A stretch of DNA of 19,710 nucleotides, from assembly GCA_030603445.1 (NCBI GenBank), contig JAUVXU010000023.1, positions 1 to 19,710 on the forward strand, written 5' to 3'. This document shows positions 14,017 through 19,710 of this stretch, in pieces. The notes beneath the pieces were generated by a model that did not search any database, was not told the origin of the DNA, and was given only the letters and a program-made list of their open reading frames with translations. A program made the translations under genes and the position numbers. Source of the DNA: Methanomicrobia archaeon (GTDB lineage Archaea > Methanobacteriota_B > Thermococci > Methanofastidiosales > NM3). How positions within the stretch are numbered: the stretch's first letter is position 1; every line of letters begins with the position of its first letter.

Positions 14017-14442
14017 TTGAAAAAGGTTATTGAGTACATAACTATAGAAACTTTCATTCATGCCACAGAGTCGACTGAAAAGGTCCTTATGGCGTTGGAG
14101 AATCTTGGAATTCCAGGAAAATCCGCCACATTAGAAGAGATGAGTGGATACCACGGCAATGTTATTATTGTCGTGCGTTATTTACTGAAGCGCCAACAAG
14201 AAAAAAATGCCTTTTTGAGGTCCCCTTTTATTATGTCGCTACGAGAAGATATTTTGGAAACATTAGATTCGCGTGTCGATGATAAAGGACAGCTTTACAT
14301 AAGGGCCGATAAACAGGACCTTTTTGAAAATAATTATTCCATTAAAGACAGGGGAGACGTCAAGATGGCGATAAAAGTACTTGCATACCCAATGAAGCGA
14401 GAAAAAGTGATTGAGAATGCTAAGAAACTATTTTGCAGTTGA
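14017..14442 (+). CDS. RNA-binding protein of the exosome cluster (COG1325-type)
   Basis: A 141-residue protein whose start ITIETFIHATESTEKVLMAL and the downstream ...GYHGNVIIVV and DILETLDSRVDDKGQLYIRA match the conserved archaeal family described as an exosome-linked RNA-binding protein with a dsRBD-like fold. It regularly sits between rpl15e and rnp3. The start is TTG at 14017 behind GGCGGT. The 3' end overlaps rnp3 by about 26 nt, implying coupled translation. The exact role is unproven; an accessory of RNA processing is the usual inference from this context. Confidence 0.85.
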   Translation: MKKVIEYITIETFIHATESTEKVLMALENLGIPGKSATLEEMSGYHGNVIIVVRYLLKRQQEKNAFLRSPFIMSLREDILETLDSRVDDKGQLYIRADKQDLFENNYSIKDRGDVKMAIKVLAYPMKREKVIENAKKLFCS

Positions 14443-14974
14443 TTTGAGGGGACACAAAAACGAATATTTCAAAACTGTTGTTAGTTTGGAAAAGAGCAAG
14501 GGAGATTATTATGCAATTGAACTGCTGCCCGAATATTTTCCCCAGCGGAAGAAGATTATAAAAAAAGAGAAACCCGACCTGGTATTTGCCCAGGGGGGAG
14601 ACCTCATACACAATAGGAAAATTTTGGAATCACCCGAAGTAGACATTCTCTCAAAACCATACCCAATTGATGATACATTGGCAAAGATTGCAGCTCGCAA
14701 CGATAAGGCATTTGAGGTATGTATAAATGACATTATCTCGACACATGGCTACCTGCGCGCAAGACTTCTGCAATCCCTTATGAATACAATAAAAGTTGCA
14801 GTGCGACGTGATGTTTTTATTGTTATATCAACCGGATCAACCGGGCCGATGGATATGATAGTTCCTCGTGAGATGGTGGCATTTGGGACAGTACTCGGCC
14901 TCACTTATTCACAATCAAAAGCTGCTATAGGTGCCGTTCCGGATATGATCCTTGAAGGGAGGAGGCAGACATGA
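14417..14974 (+). CDS. rnp3: RNase P protein component 3 (Rpp30)
   Basis: A TIM-barrel (PHP-like) protein subunit of RNase P, which trims the 5' leader of pre-tRNA. Typical blocks are visible: DLVFAQGGDLIHNRKILESP with VDILSKPYPIDDTLAKIAAR (about 48-95), FEVCINDIISTHGYLRARLLQ, and VFIVISTGSTGPMDMIVPRE. It has 185 residues from ATG 14417 (TTG 14411 also possible), shorter than the 210-250 common in the family. The first beta-alpha unit (YFAVDLRGHKNEYFK) is abbreviated. Its stop overlaps the rnp2 start by 4 nt (ATGA). Confidence 0.9.
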   Translation: MLRNYFAVDLRGHKNEYFKTVVSLEKSKGDYYAIELLPEYFPQRKKIIKKEKPDLVFAQGGDLIHNRKILESPEVDILSKPYPIDDTLAKIAARNDKAFEVCINDIISTHGYLRARLLQSLMNTIKVAVRRDVFIVISTGSTGPMDMIVPREMVAFGTVLGLTYSQSKAAIGAVPDMILEGRRQT

Positions 14975-15306
14975 AGTACAAGATGCCAAAATCACAGCGC
15001 GACAAGAAACGCTACATCATGATTCGTCTTATAAGCCATGAGAAGTTCATTGAGGAAGAGGCGCGCAGGGCATTGTGGCAGTCTATGCTGGCTTTCAAGG
15101 GAGAACATGGCGCTGCCAAGTCCCGGGTGTGGATGTCATCATGGGATGCTGATACAGGAATAGGCATAATAAGATGTGCTATAACATCTGTGGACGACGT
15201 TATCGTTGCACTAAAACTCATATCTGATATTAGAAAAGAAGCTGTCAACTTCATAGTGCTGGGGGTATCTGGAACTATCGAGTCACTAAAACCTCTCTTA
15301 AATTAG
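14971..15306 (+). CDS. rnp2: RNase P protein component 2 (Pop5)
   Basis: A 111-residue RRM-like subunit that pairs with Rpp30 to activate the RNase P RNA. It shows the family pattern KKRYIMIRLISHEKF at the N-terminus, then a helix ARRALWQSMLAFKGEHGAA and IIRCAITSVDDVIVALKLIS. Start ATG 14971 within the rnp3 stop. In many euryarchaea proteasome alpha follows; here a 147-nt gap follows instead. Confidence 0.93.
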   Translation: MKYKMPKSQRDKKRYIMIRLISHEKFIEEEARRALWQSMLAFKGEHGAAKSRVWMSSWDADTGIGIIRCAITSVDDVIVALKLISDIRKEAVNFIVLGVSGTIESLKPLLN

Positions 15307-15321
15307 AAATAATCAAGTAAC

Positions 15322-15329
15322 TTTAAAAA
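15322..15329 (+). promoter_or_regulatory. Internal TATA box inside the superoperon
   Basis: TTTAAAAA centred at 15325 predicts a transcript start at about 15351, 13 nt before the ATG of a 27-codon ORF. It lies in the only sizeable gap of the operon and could drive SDO1 and the exosome genes separately. Confidence 0.4.
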
Positions 15330-15363
15330 GGGCACTGGAAAATTAATAAAGAAGAGTGATAGC

Positions 15364-15447
15364 ATGACAGAGATAATTAGGCGTGATACATTTTTGTTGT
15401 CCTTTGAATTTATACAAGGGAAACATGTGTTCTTAGCTAGGAGGTAA
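15364..15447 (+). CDS. 27-codon ORF ahead of SDO1 (possible leader peptide)
   Basis: ATG to TAA, product MTEIIRRDTFLLSFEFIQGK then HVFLARR. GAGTGAT lies just upstream of the ATG, and the internal TATA box fits it. The last codons (AGG AGG TAA) contain the ribosome site for SDO1, whose ATG is 6 nt after the stop, so translating the ORF would affect SDO1. It occupies the place where proteasome alpha is often found but does not resemble it. It may not be translated. Confidence 0.35.
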   Translation: MTEIIRRDTFLLSFEFIQGKHVFLARR

Positions 15448-15452
15448 ATAAG

Positions 15453-16148
15453 ATGGTTTCTATTGACGATGCCATCATTGCACGCCTTAAAACACATGGC
15501 GAAAAATTCGAGGTTCTAGTTGACCCTTCCAAGGCTCGAAAGATTAAACAGGGCGACTGTGAAACCGATTTTATGGCTTCTCCCCACATATATAAAGATG
15601 TCAGTTCGGCTGATGAAGCAAAGGCCGGCGTGTTGCAAAAGGTGTTTGGGACCGAAAATATTGAAGAAATAGCTGTCATTATACTAAGAAAGGGCGAGAT
15701 ACACCTTACCTCTGAACAACGAAAGAAGATGCTTGAGGAAAAAAAGAAAAGCATAGTCTCCTATATCGCACGCAATGCGGTGGATCCAAAGACCGGGTAT
15801 CCTCATCCTATAATAAGGATAGAGAATGCTATTGAGAAGGCAAACATTCATGTTGATATATTCAAATCCACCGAAAAGCAGATAGATGATACTGTAAAGA
15901 AAATACGCCCATTGATCCCACTGCGTTTTGAAATGCGTAAAATCGCCGTGAAAGTGCCGTCTGCCTATGTGGGAAAGATGCATGGGGTATTGGCGAAATT
16001 TGGACAAGTATTAAAGGAAGAATGGGGAAATGATGGGACGCTGTTTGTGTTGGTAGAGATAACAGCAGGCCTTCAAAATGAACTTTTTGATAAGATAAAT
16101 GCTATCACTAAGGGAGACGCCGAAATAAAGATCATGGATAGGAGTTGA
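15453..16148 (+). CDS. sdo1: Ribosome maturation protein SDO1 (SBDS family)
   Basis: A 231-residue three-domain protein that in eukaryotes helps release the anti-association factor eIF6 from new 60S subunits; archaeal forms bind the large subunit and associate with the exosome. The N-terminal FYSH domain has FEVLVDPSKA and VSSADEAKAGVLQKVFGTEN, the helical middle has LTSEQRKKMLEEKKKSIVSY and IARNAVDPKTGYPHP, and a ferredoxin-like C-terminal domain ends in VLVEITAGLQNELFDKI. Full length. AGGAGGT lies 6 nt before the ATG. It is followed at once by rrp4. Confidence 0.95.
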   Translation: MVSIDDAIIARLKTHGEKFEVLVDPSKARKIKQGDCETDFMASPHIYKDVSSADEAKAGVLQKVFGTENIEEIAVIILRKGEIHLTSEQRKKMLEEKKKSIVSYIARNAVDPKTGYPHPIIRIENAIEKANIHVDIFKSTEKQIDDTVKKIRPLIPLRFEMRKIAVKVPSAYVGKMHGVLAKFGQVLKEEWGNDGTLFVLVEITAGLQNELFDKINAITKGDAEIKIMDRS

Positions 16149-16152
16149 TTGT

Positions 16153-16839
16153 ATAGAAATTGTAGTTGGTGAGAGAGAGATTGTGACTCCTGGAACGCTG
16201 GTTGCACAAGGCGAGTACGCCTTGGGTAGTGGCGTGATTAGGGAGGGAAATGAAATATACTCAACAGTATTGGGGCTTTTTTACTACCAAGATAATAAGA
16301 AACTTGTACGAGTGGTGCCTCTCGAGGGGAAGTATCTACCAAAGGCAGGGGACAGTGTAGTTGGAAAGATTGTAAAAGTTTTGCCAGGGAAATGGTTGGT
16401 TAACATAAATTCTGCATATCTGGCTTCATTGGATCCACGAAATGCCCTTTATGATAGGGTTGATGACCTTTCAAGAGTGTATAATGTAGGCGATCTTATT
16501 TTTGCAAAGATAGATTATGTGAATGAAATATATGATGCATCTCTTTTTACAAAGGTAATGCCATATGGAAAGTTGAGGGGAGGAAAGATATATGAGATTC
16601 ACCCTACAAGGGTGCCCCGACTTATAGGCAAGAAGGGATCAATGATATACATGATAAAACAGGGAACTAAATCTAAGATCCTGGTTGGACAAAACGGACT
16701 TATATGGGCCACAGGTAAAGACAAAATGACAGACGTTATAGGAAAAGTAATTACAATAATCGATAACGAGGCGCATATATCAGGACTTACTGACAGAATA
16801 AAGGAATTTTTAGAAAAAGAGGGAGAACAAAATTCATAG
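16153..16839 (+). CDS. rrp4: Exosome RNA-binding cap subunit Rrp4 with an unusual start
   Basis: The cap protein of the archaeal exosome, which feeds RNA into the Rrp41-Rrp42 ring. It has an N-terminal domain (TPGTLVAQGEYALGSGVI), an S1 domain (AGDSVVGKIVKVLPGKWLVN), and a KH domain with IHPTRVPRLIGKKGSMIYMI followed by VGQNGLIWATGK. Homologues begin about 10 residues before the GTG at 16183, and the frame upstream encodes exactly that strand (EIVVGEREIV). No ATG, GTG or TTG is in frame there. ATA at 16153, 8 nt after GGAG, is the best full-length start. GTG at 16183, preceded by GGTGAG, is the conventional alternative and would lose the first strand. Confidence 0.93.
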   Translation: MEIVVGEREIVTPGTLVAQGEYALGSGVIREGNEIYSTVLGLFYYQDNKKLVRVVPLEGKYLPKAGDSVVGKIVKVLPGKWLVNINSAYLASLDPRNALYDRVDDLSRVYNVGDLIFAKIDYVNEIYDASLFTKVMPYGKLRGGKIYEIHPTRVPRLIGKKGSMIYMIKQGTKSKILVGQNGLIWATGKDKMTDVIGKVITIIDNEAHISGLTDRIKEFLEKEGEQNS

Positions 16840-16849
16840 GTGATCATCA

Positions 16850-17530
16850 ATGAAAAGAGGCGATGGAAGAAAAAAGGACGAGCTACGAAATGTTCGTATG
16901 GAAGTTGGCGTACTAAAGCGTGCTGACGGATCAGCATATGTTGAATGGGGCAACAATAAGGTATTTGCATCAGTATATGGTCCAAGAGAGGTCATACCCA
17001 GATTTTTAGCACGTAATGATAGAGCAATCTTACGTTGCAAGTATAACATGACTCCATTTTCAGTAGAGGATCGTAAGCGTCCTGGGCCAGATAGAAGATC
17101 GGTTGAAATTGGAAAAGTGACAGCTGGAGCACTAGAACCTGCAGTTATCCTTGAAACATATCCAAATTCAATGATAAATGTGAATATCGAGGTAATGCAA
17201 GCCGATGCAGGGACAAGATGCGCAGGTATAACGGCCGCAACACTTGCTCTTGTGGATGCAGGTATACCTATGAGGGACCTAGTATCCGCATGTGCCGCAG
17301 GTAAAGCGAATGATGGTATAATTCTCGACCTTTCAAAAGAGGAAGACAATAAAGGCCAAGCAGACATACCTATGGCCATTATGCCTCGTTCTGAGGAAGT
17401 AACACTTTTGCAAATGGACGGTATCCTAACAGAGGACGAACTAGAGGAAGCATTGAAGCTGGCCGTGGGAGGATGCAAGTCAATTTATGAGTTGCAGAAA
17501 AATGCATTAATGGCGAAGTATGGTGAGTGA
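16850..17530 (+). CDS. rrp41: Exosome catalytic subunit Rrp41
   Basis: A 226-residue RNase PH-fold subunit that degrades RNA phosphorolytically from the 3' end in the hexameric ring. Arg-rich RNA- and phosphate-binding parts are visible at [16 protein letters not shown] (51-66) and [17 protein letters not shown] (73-89). [20 protein letters not shown] (116-135) is the phosphate-binding region, and [15 protein letters not shown] (163-177) carries the catalytic Asp172. Full length. The ATG at 16850 is 10 nt after the rrp4 stop, and the end overlaps the possible upstream starts of rrp42. Confidence 0.96.
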   Translation: MKRGDGRKKDELRNVRMEVGVLKRADGSAYVEWGNNKVFASVYGPREVIPRFLARNDRAILRCKYNMTPFSVEDRKRPGPDRRSVEIGKVTAGALEPAVILETYPNSMINVNIEVMQADAGTRCAGITAATLALVDAGIPMRDLVSACAAGKANDGIILDLSKEEDNKGQADIPMAIMPRSEEVTLLQMDGILTEDELEEALKLAVGGCKSIYELQKNALMAKYGE

Positions 17531-17531
17531 A

Positions 17532-18335
17532 ATGGATCCTATTGCAAGTATCAAGAAAGAATATATCAACGAGCTCGTTGCTCAGGAAAAGCGTGAAGAC
17601 GACAGAGCTTTTGATGAGCATAGAAATATAAAAATTATCCCAAATTACATAAAGAAAGCAGAAGGTTCAGCATATGTGGAACTTGGGGATACAAAGGTTA
17701 TAGTGGGTGTAAAGTATGATGCCGGCAAACCTTTTGCAGATATACCTAATCAAGGTGTCATGACAACATCAGCCGAATTCGCACCAATGGCATCACCGGA
17801 ATTTGAGTCAGGGCCACCAGGAGAAAATGCAATCGAATTAGCCCGTGTGGTCGATCGCGGCATACGTGAATCTGAGGCCATCGACACAAAAAAACTGTGT
17901 ATTATACCTGGTGAGAAGGTCTACATAGTATTTGTTGACATACAGATACTTGATAATTGTGGCAATCTAATAGATGCTTGTGGCATAGCGGCCATTACAG
18001 CTCTACTAACAGCACGGATGCCCGTATATGACAAAGATGGAAACCCAACCGAGGAAATGGTGCCACTACCTTTGAACAAGATACCAATAACATGCACAAT
18101 GGTAAAAGTAAACAATAAACTGCTCCTTGACCCAGCTTTGGATGAGGAGAAGGTCCTTGATTCCAGAATAACAGTCTCAACTGATGATGACGGCAATATC
18201 GTTGCTATGCAGAAAGGAACTGGGGGAAGCTTTAAATTAGAAGAGATTATGGAAGCAGTTAAAATCTCCAAAGAACAGGGTAAAAAGATAAGGGAGATAA
18301 TAAAAAATTCCATAAAAGAAGAAGAGAGTGGTTGA
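17532..18335 (+). CDS. rrp42: Exosome ring subunit Rrp42
   Basis: The non-catalytic RNase PH-fold partner of Rrp41, contributing to RNA binding in the ring. Features are the N-terminal [40 protein letters not shown], the Arg of [14 protein letters not shown], and [20 protein letters not shown] near the end. The catalytic Asp block of Rrp41 is absent, as expected for this subunit. I use ATG 17532, which has GGTGAG 4 nt upstream and begins 1 nt after the rrp41 stop. ATG 17520, inside rrp41, would add four residues. Confidence 0.95.
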   Translation: MDPIASIKKEYINELVAQEKREDDRAFDEHRNIKIIPNYIKKAEGSAYVELGDTKVIVGVKYDAGKPFADIPNQGVMTTSAEFAPMASPEFESGPPGENAIELARVVDRGIRESEAIDTKKLCIIPGEKVYIVFVDIQILDNCGNLIDACGIAAITALLTARMPVYDKDGNPTEEMVPLPLNKIPITCTMVKVNNKLLLDPALDEEKVLDSRITVSTDDDGNIVAMQKGTGGSFKLEEIMEAVKISKEQGKKIREIIKNSIKEEESG

Positions 18336-18336
18336 G

Positions 18337-18600
18337 ATGGGATCAAGTGTAGGACGATTTGGCAGCAGATACGGAAGAAAGATTAGAAAGAGAGTTTCAT
18401 CAATAGAAAAAAGGATGCGACAGAAACATTTGTGCCCGTCATGTGGAAGGAAATCAGTAAAACGTACTAGTACCTCTATATGGGAATGCAAAAAATGCGG
18501 TGCTAAGTTTGCAGGGGGAGCTTATGTTCCACAAACACCTTCCGGAAAAACGGCGCAACGTGTAATAACAAGCCTCGCTGAGGGGAAGTCCAATGGATGA
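18337..18600 (+). CDS. rpl37ae: Ribosomal protein eL43 (L37Ae)
   Basis: A small zinc-ribbon protein of the large subunit. [16 protein letters not shown] opens the protein, followed by two CxxC pairs, CPSC and CKKC, around [10 protein letters not shown], and [18 protein letters not shown] at the end. The start ATG 18337 is 1 nt after the rrp42 stop; GTG 18328 would add three residues. It overlaps rpoP by 8 nt. Confidence 0.95.
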   Translation: MGSSVGRFGSRYGRKIRKRVSSIEKRMRQKHLCPSCGRKSVKRTSTSIWECKKCGAKFAGGAYVPQTPSGKTAQRVITSLAEGKSNG

Positions 18601-18778
18601 TGAGATATTATCCCAAGATGAAGAACCTAAGATGTTTAAGTGCATTAACAAGGAATGTAAAGCAGAACTAAGCACAAAGGATATAGACAATATCCAAGGT
18701 ATAAAGTGCCCGTTTTGTGGCGGCAGAGTGTTAGTGAAACTCAGATCAAAAGGGTCAAAGCGAGCAAGTTGTGAGTGA
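18593..18778 (+). CDS. rpoP: RNA polymerase subunit P (Rpb12-like)
   Basis: A 61-residue zinc-ribbon subunit of archaeal RNA polymerase. [10 protein letters not shown] and [15 protein letters not shown] give the two metal half-sites and the conserved basic end. The first pair is spaced CxxxxC rather than the tighter CxxC. It has an acidic extension of about 13 residues at the N-terminus. It overlaps both rpl37ae and the Brix gene by 8 nt. Confidence 0.93.
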   Translation: MDDEILSQDEEPKMFKCINKECKAELSTKDIDNIQGIKCPFCGGRVLVKLRSKGSKRASCE

Positions 18779-19295
18779 CACGATGTTGATAACAACTTCC
18801 AGACACACAAGCCAGCGGACAAGGACGTTTTGCAAAGAGCTGGCTTCTGTTTTTCCTTTATGCGAATATGCAACGCGTGGAAAAAAAGGAATAAGGGAGT
18901 TGTTGGACTATGCATTTAGAAATGGCCATGACAGGATTCTAATTGTAGAGACTAAGGATGGGAATCCTTCATCGATTTCATCTCTTCTTGTAGATAGCGG
19001 GATTAAATGGAGAGATTCTTTTGATATTACAGTCAAGACGCGTAAAGATCTAAAAATAAAGCTGCACGTGCCCCCCATAATAGAAGATTGGGGTGTATGC
19101 ATTAGCTCTTCAATATCAGAATCCCTAACTAAACGCATCTCTTGCATGTTTGGGGCGACTGTTGACAAATGCGATATTGTTGTGCAATTATCAAGAACAA
19201 CGCAAGGGACCTGCATTGACTTCATAAGAAAAGATATATCAGATGATCCTATCGGGCCCCGTATAAAGGTGATTGTAAGTGAAGATGAGAATTGA
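18771..19295 (+). CDS. Brix-domain ribosome biogenesis protein
   Basis: A 174-residue single Brix domain, the archaeal relative of Imp4/Rpf proteins that bind rRNA during subunit assembly. The N-terminus MLITTSRHTSQRTRTFCKEL is the family hallmark, and GKKGIRELLDYAFRNGHDRI is followed by ILIVETKDGNPSS. The start may be GTG 18771, overlapping rpoP, or ATG 18783. The 3' end overlaps pcc1. Confidence 0.9.
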   Translation: MSDTMLITTSRHTSQRTRTFCKELASVFPLCEYATRGKKGIRELLDYAFRNGHDRILIVETKDGNPSSISSLLVDSGIKWRDSFDITVKTRKDLKIKLHVPPIIEDWGVCISSSISESLTKRISCMFGATVDKCDIVVQLSRTTQGTCIDFIRKDISDDPIGPRIKVIVSEDEN

Positions 19296-19506
19296 GCTTA
19301 ATGATGCGAATGCGGAGAAGTTCTATCTTGCACTGCGTCCGGAGATAGAGTCCGTACCATATAAGAAAACCACATCTACCATCAGTCTAGTTGATAGCAA
19401 AACCCTTCTTATAACTGTTGGCGGCAATGAGATTGGGGCAATTCGCGGGACATTTAATTCATATTTAAACTGGCTTAAGATAATTGATGATAATTTGAAC
19501 ATTTGA
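19279..19506 (+). CDS. pcc1: KEOPS complex subunit Pcc1
   Basis: A 75-residue dimerising subunit of KEOPS, which makes t6A37 in ANN-decoding tRNAs with Kae1, Bud32 and Cgi121. Typical features are the strand start RIELNDANAEKFYLALRPEI, the central TISLVDSKTLLITV, and IGAIRGTFNSYLNWLKI with the family's conserved ALRaxxNsylrw pattern. The start is GTG 19279 or ATG 19285. It is the last intact gene in the window, and an insertion element begins just after its stop. Confidence 0.88.
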   Translation: MKMRIELNDANAEKFYLALRPEIESVPYKKTTSTISLVDSKTLLITVGGNEIGAIRGTFNSYLNWLKIIDDNLNI

Positions 19507-19518
19507 TTTAATTTATCT

Positions 19519-19551
19519 GCATCATGGAGATAATTAACATTCTCCTGATGC
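19519..19551. repeat. Right-end hairpin of the IS200/IS605-type element
   Basis: GCATCA-T-GGAGA, a 10-base loop, then TCTCC-TGATGC: an 11-bp stem with one bulged T. It lies downstream of the tnpB stop on the minus strand and 12 nt past the pcc1 stop. Subterminal hairpins of this kind are recognised by TnpA and also fold in the omega RNA of TnpB systems. Confidence 0.5.
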
Positions 19552-19593
19552 TCGTTTCTACGGCTTTGCACATAAACTATCAAAAGTTCATGT

Positions 19594-19710
19594 TCATTCA
19601 CACGTATGGCACATTGCCATGCGTACTGGATGCAAGCTGACATCCTCTATCCCCTCTGCAAAAGCTTTGGGGAATGCCTTTTTTATTATGTTGTATGCAG
19701 CGTTCACGTC
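19594..19710 (-). CDS. tnpB: TnpB / OrfB RNA-guided nuclease-like transposase protein (partial, C-terminus)
   Basis: The last 38 codons of a minus-strand gene entering from the right edge, ending at TGA 19594-19596. The visible start DVNAAYNIIKKAF is the RuvC-III motif (family D-x-NAA-x-NI), whose Asp is the third catalytic acid of TnpB. The tail EGIEDVSLHPVRM also fits the family's ragged end. TnpB is an RNA-guided DNA nuclease using an omega RNA encoded over its own 3' end and the right end of the element. The rest of the protein is not in the window, so intactness cannot be judged. Confidence 0.8.
   Translation of the reverse strand, partial: DVNAAYNIIKKAFPKAFAEGIEDVSLHPVRMAMCHTCE

Larger units (their letters stand above)
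19511..19710 (-). mobile_element. 3' end of an IS200/IS605-family element (continues past the window)
   Basis: The region holds the tnpB C-terminus and the right-end hairpin. The exact outer boundary cannot be fixed without an empty site; it lies between the pcc1 stop at 19506 and the hairpin at 19519. A tnpA partner, if any, is beyond the window. Confidence 0.6.

Overview
The window is archaeal chromosomal DNA, most likely from a euryarchaeon and possibly a methanogen relative. The evidence is the archaeal ribosomal, exosome and RNase P gene order, an A1-U72 tRNA-Gln, TATA boxes at the expected distance from starts, lipobox proteins with Thr/Pro linkers, and a small Sm-sized protein that I recall from methanogen genomes. 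The genus cannot be told from the sequence alone.

Left block (1-3485, all minus strand). A tight operon reads scpA, scpB, a HycI-type hydrogenase maturation protease, a gamma-carbonic-anhydrase-like hexapeptide protein, and uppS (cis-prenyltransferase). It is followed by a separately promoted, divergent phosphoglycerate-kinase-like gene that runs off the left edge. Genes overlap or abut, and the protease has no ordinary start codon.

Middle block (3565-6963). It holds a lipoprotein with calcium-binding type repeats and a tRNA-Gln(UUG) with encoded CCA on the minus strand. On the plus strand are an unrecognised Rossmann-like, Cys-rich protein and a short-form D-3-phosphoglycerate dehydrogenase, the latter with a perfect 22-bp palindrome upstream of its TATA box. 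A convergent small conserved gene follows, with a hairpin terminator between the two.

Accessory island (about 6994-13250). This stretch is visibly more AT-rich and holds unfamiliar or decayed genes. They are a broken ORF, a small gene overlapping a PIN-domain protein (candidate toxin-antitoxin pair), a reverse-strand gene remnant, and a 376-residue protein with a C-terminal helical domain resembling those of defence proteins. A lamin-tail lipoprotein, a two-helix membrane protein, another remnant, and a 39-residue gene coupled to a 409-residue C-terminally membrane-anchored protein complete it.

Right block (13250-19506, plus strand). This is the archaeal exosome superoperon: rpl15e, a dsRBD-fold RNA-binding protein, rnp3 and rnp2 (RNase P), SDO1/SBDS, rrp4, rrp41, rrp42, rpl37ae, rpoP, a Brix protein and Pcc1 (KEOPS). 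Together these link rRNA processing, RNA decay, ribosome assembly, transcription and tRNA modification. The proteasome alpha gene often found between rnp2 and SDO1 is missing; an internal promoter and a 27-codon ORF lie there instead. Three spaced direct repeats sit just upstream of the operon promoter. Right after pcc1, the 3' end of an IS200/IS605-type element (tnpB C-terminus plus a right-end hairpin) runs off the window.
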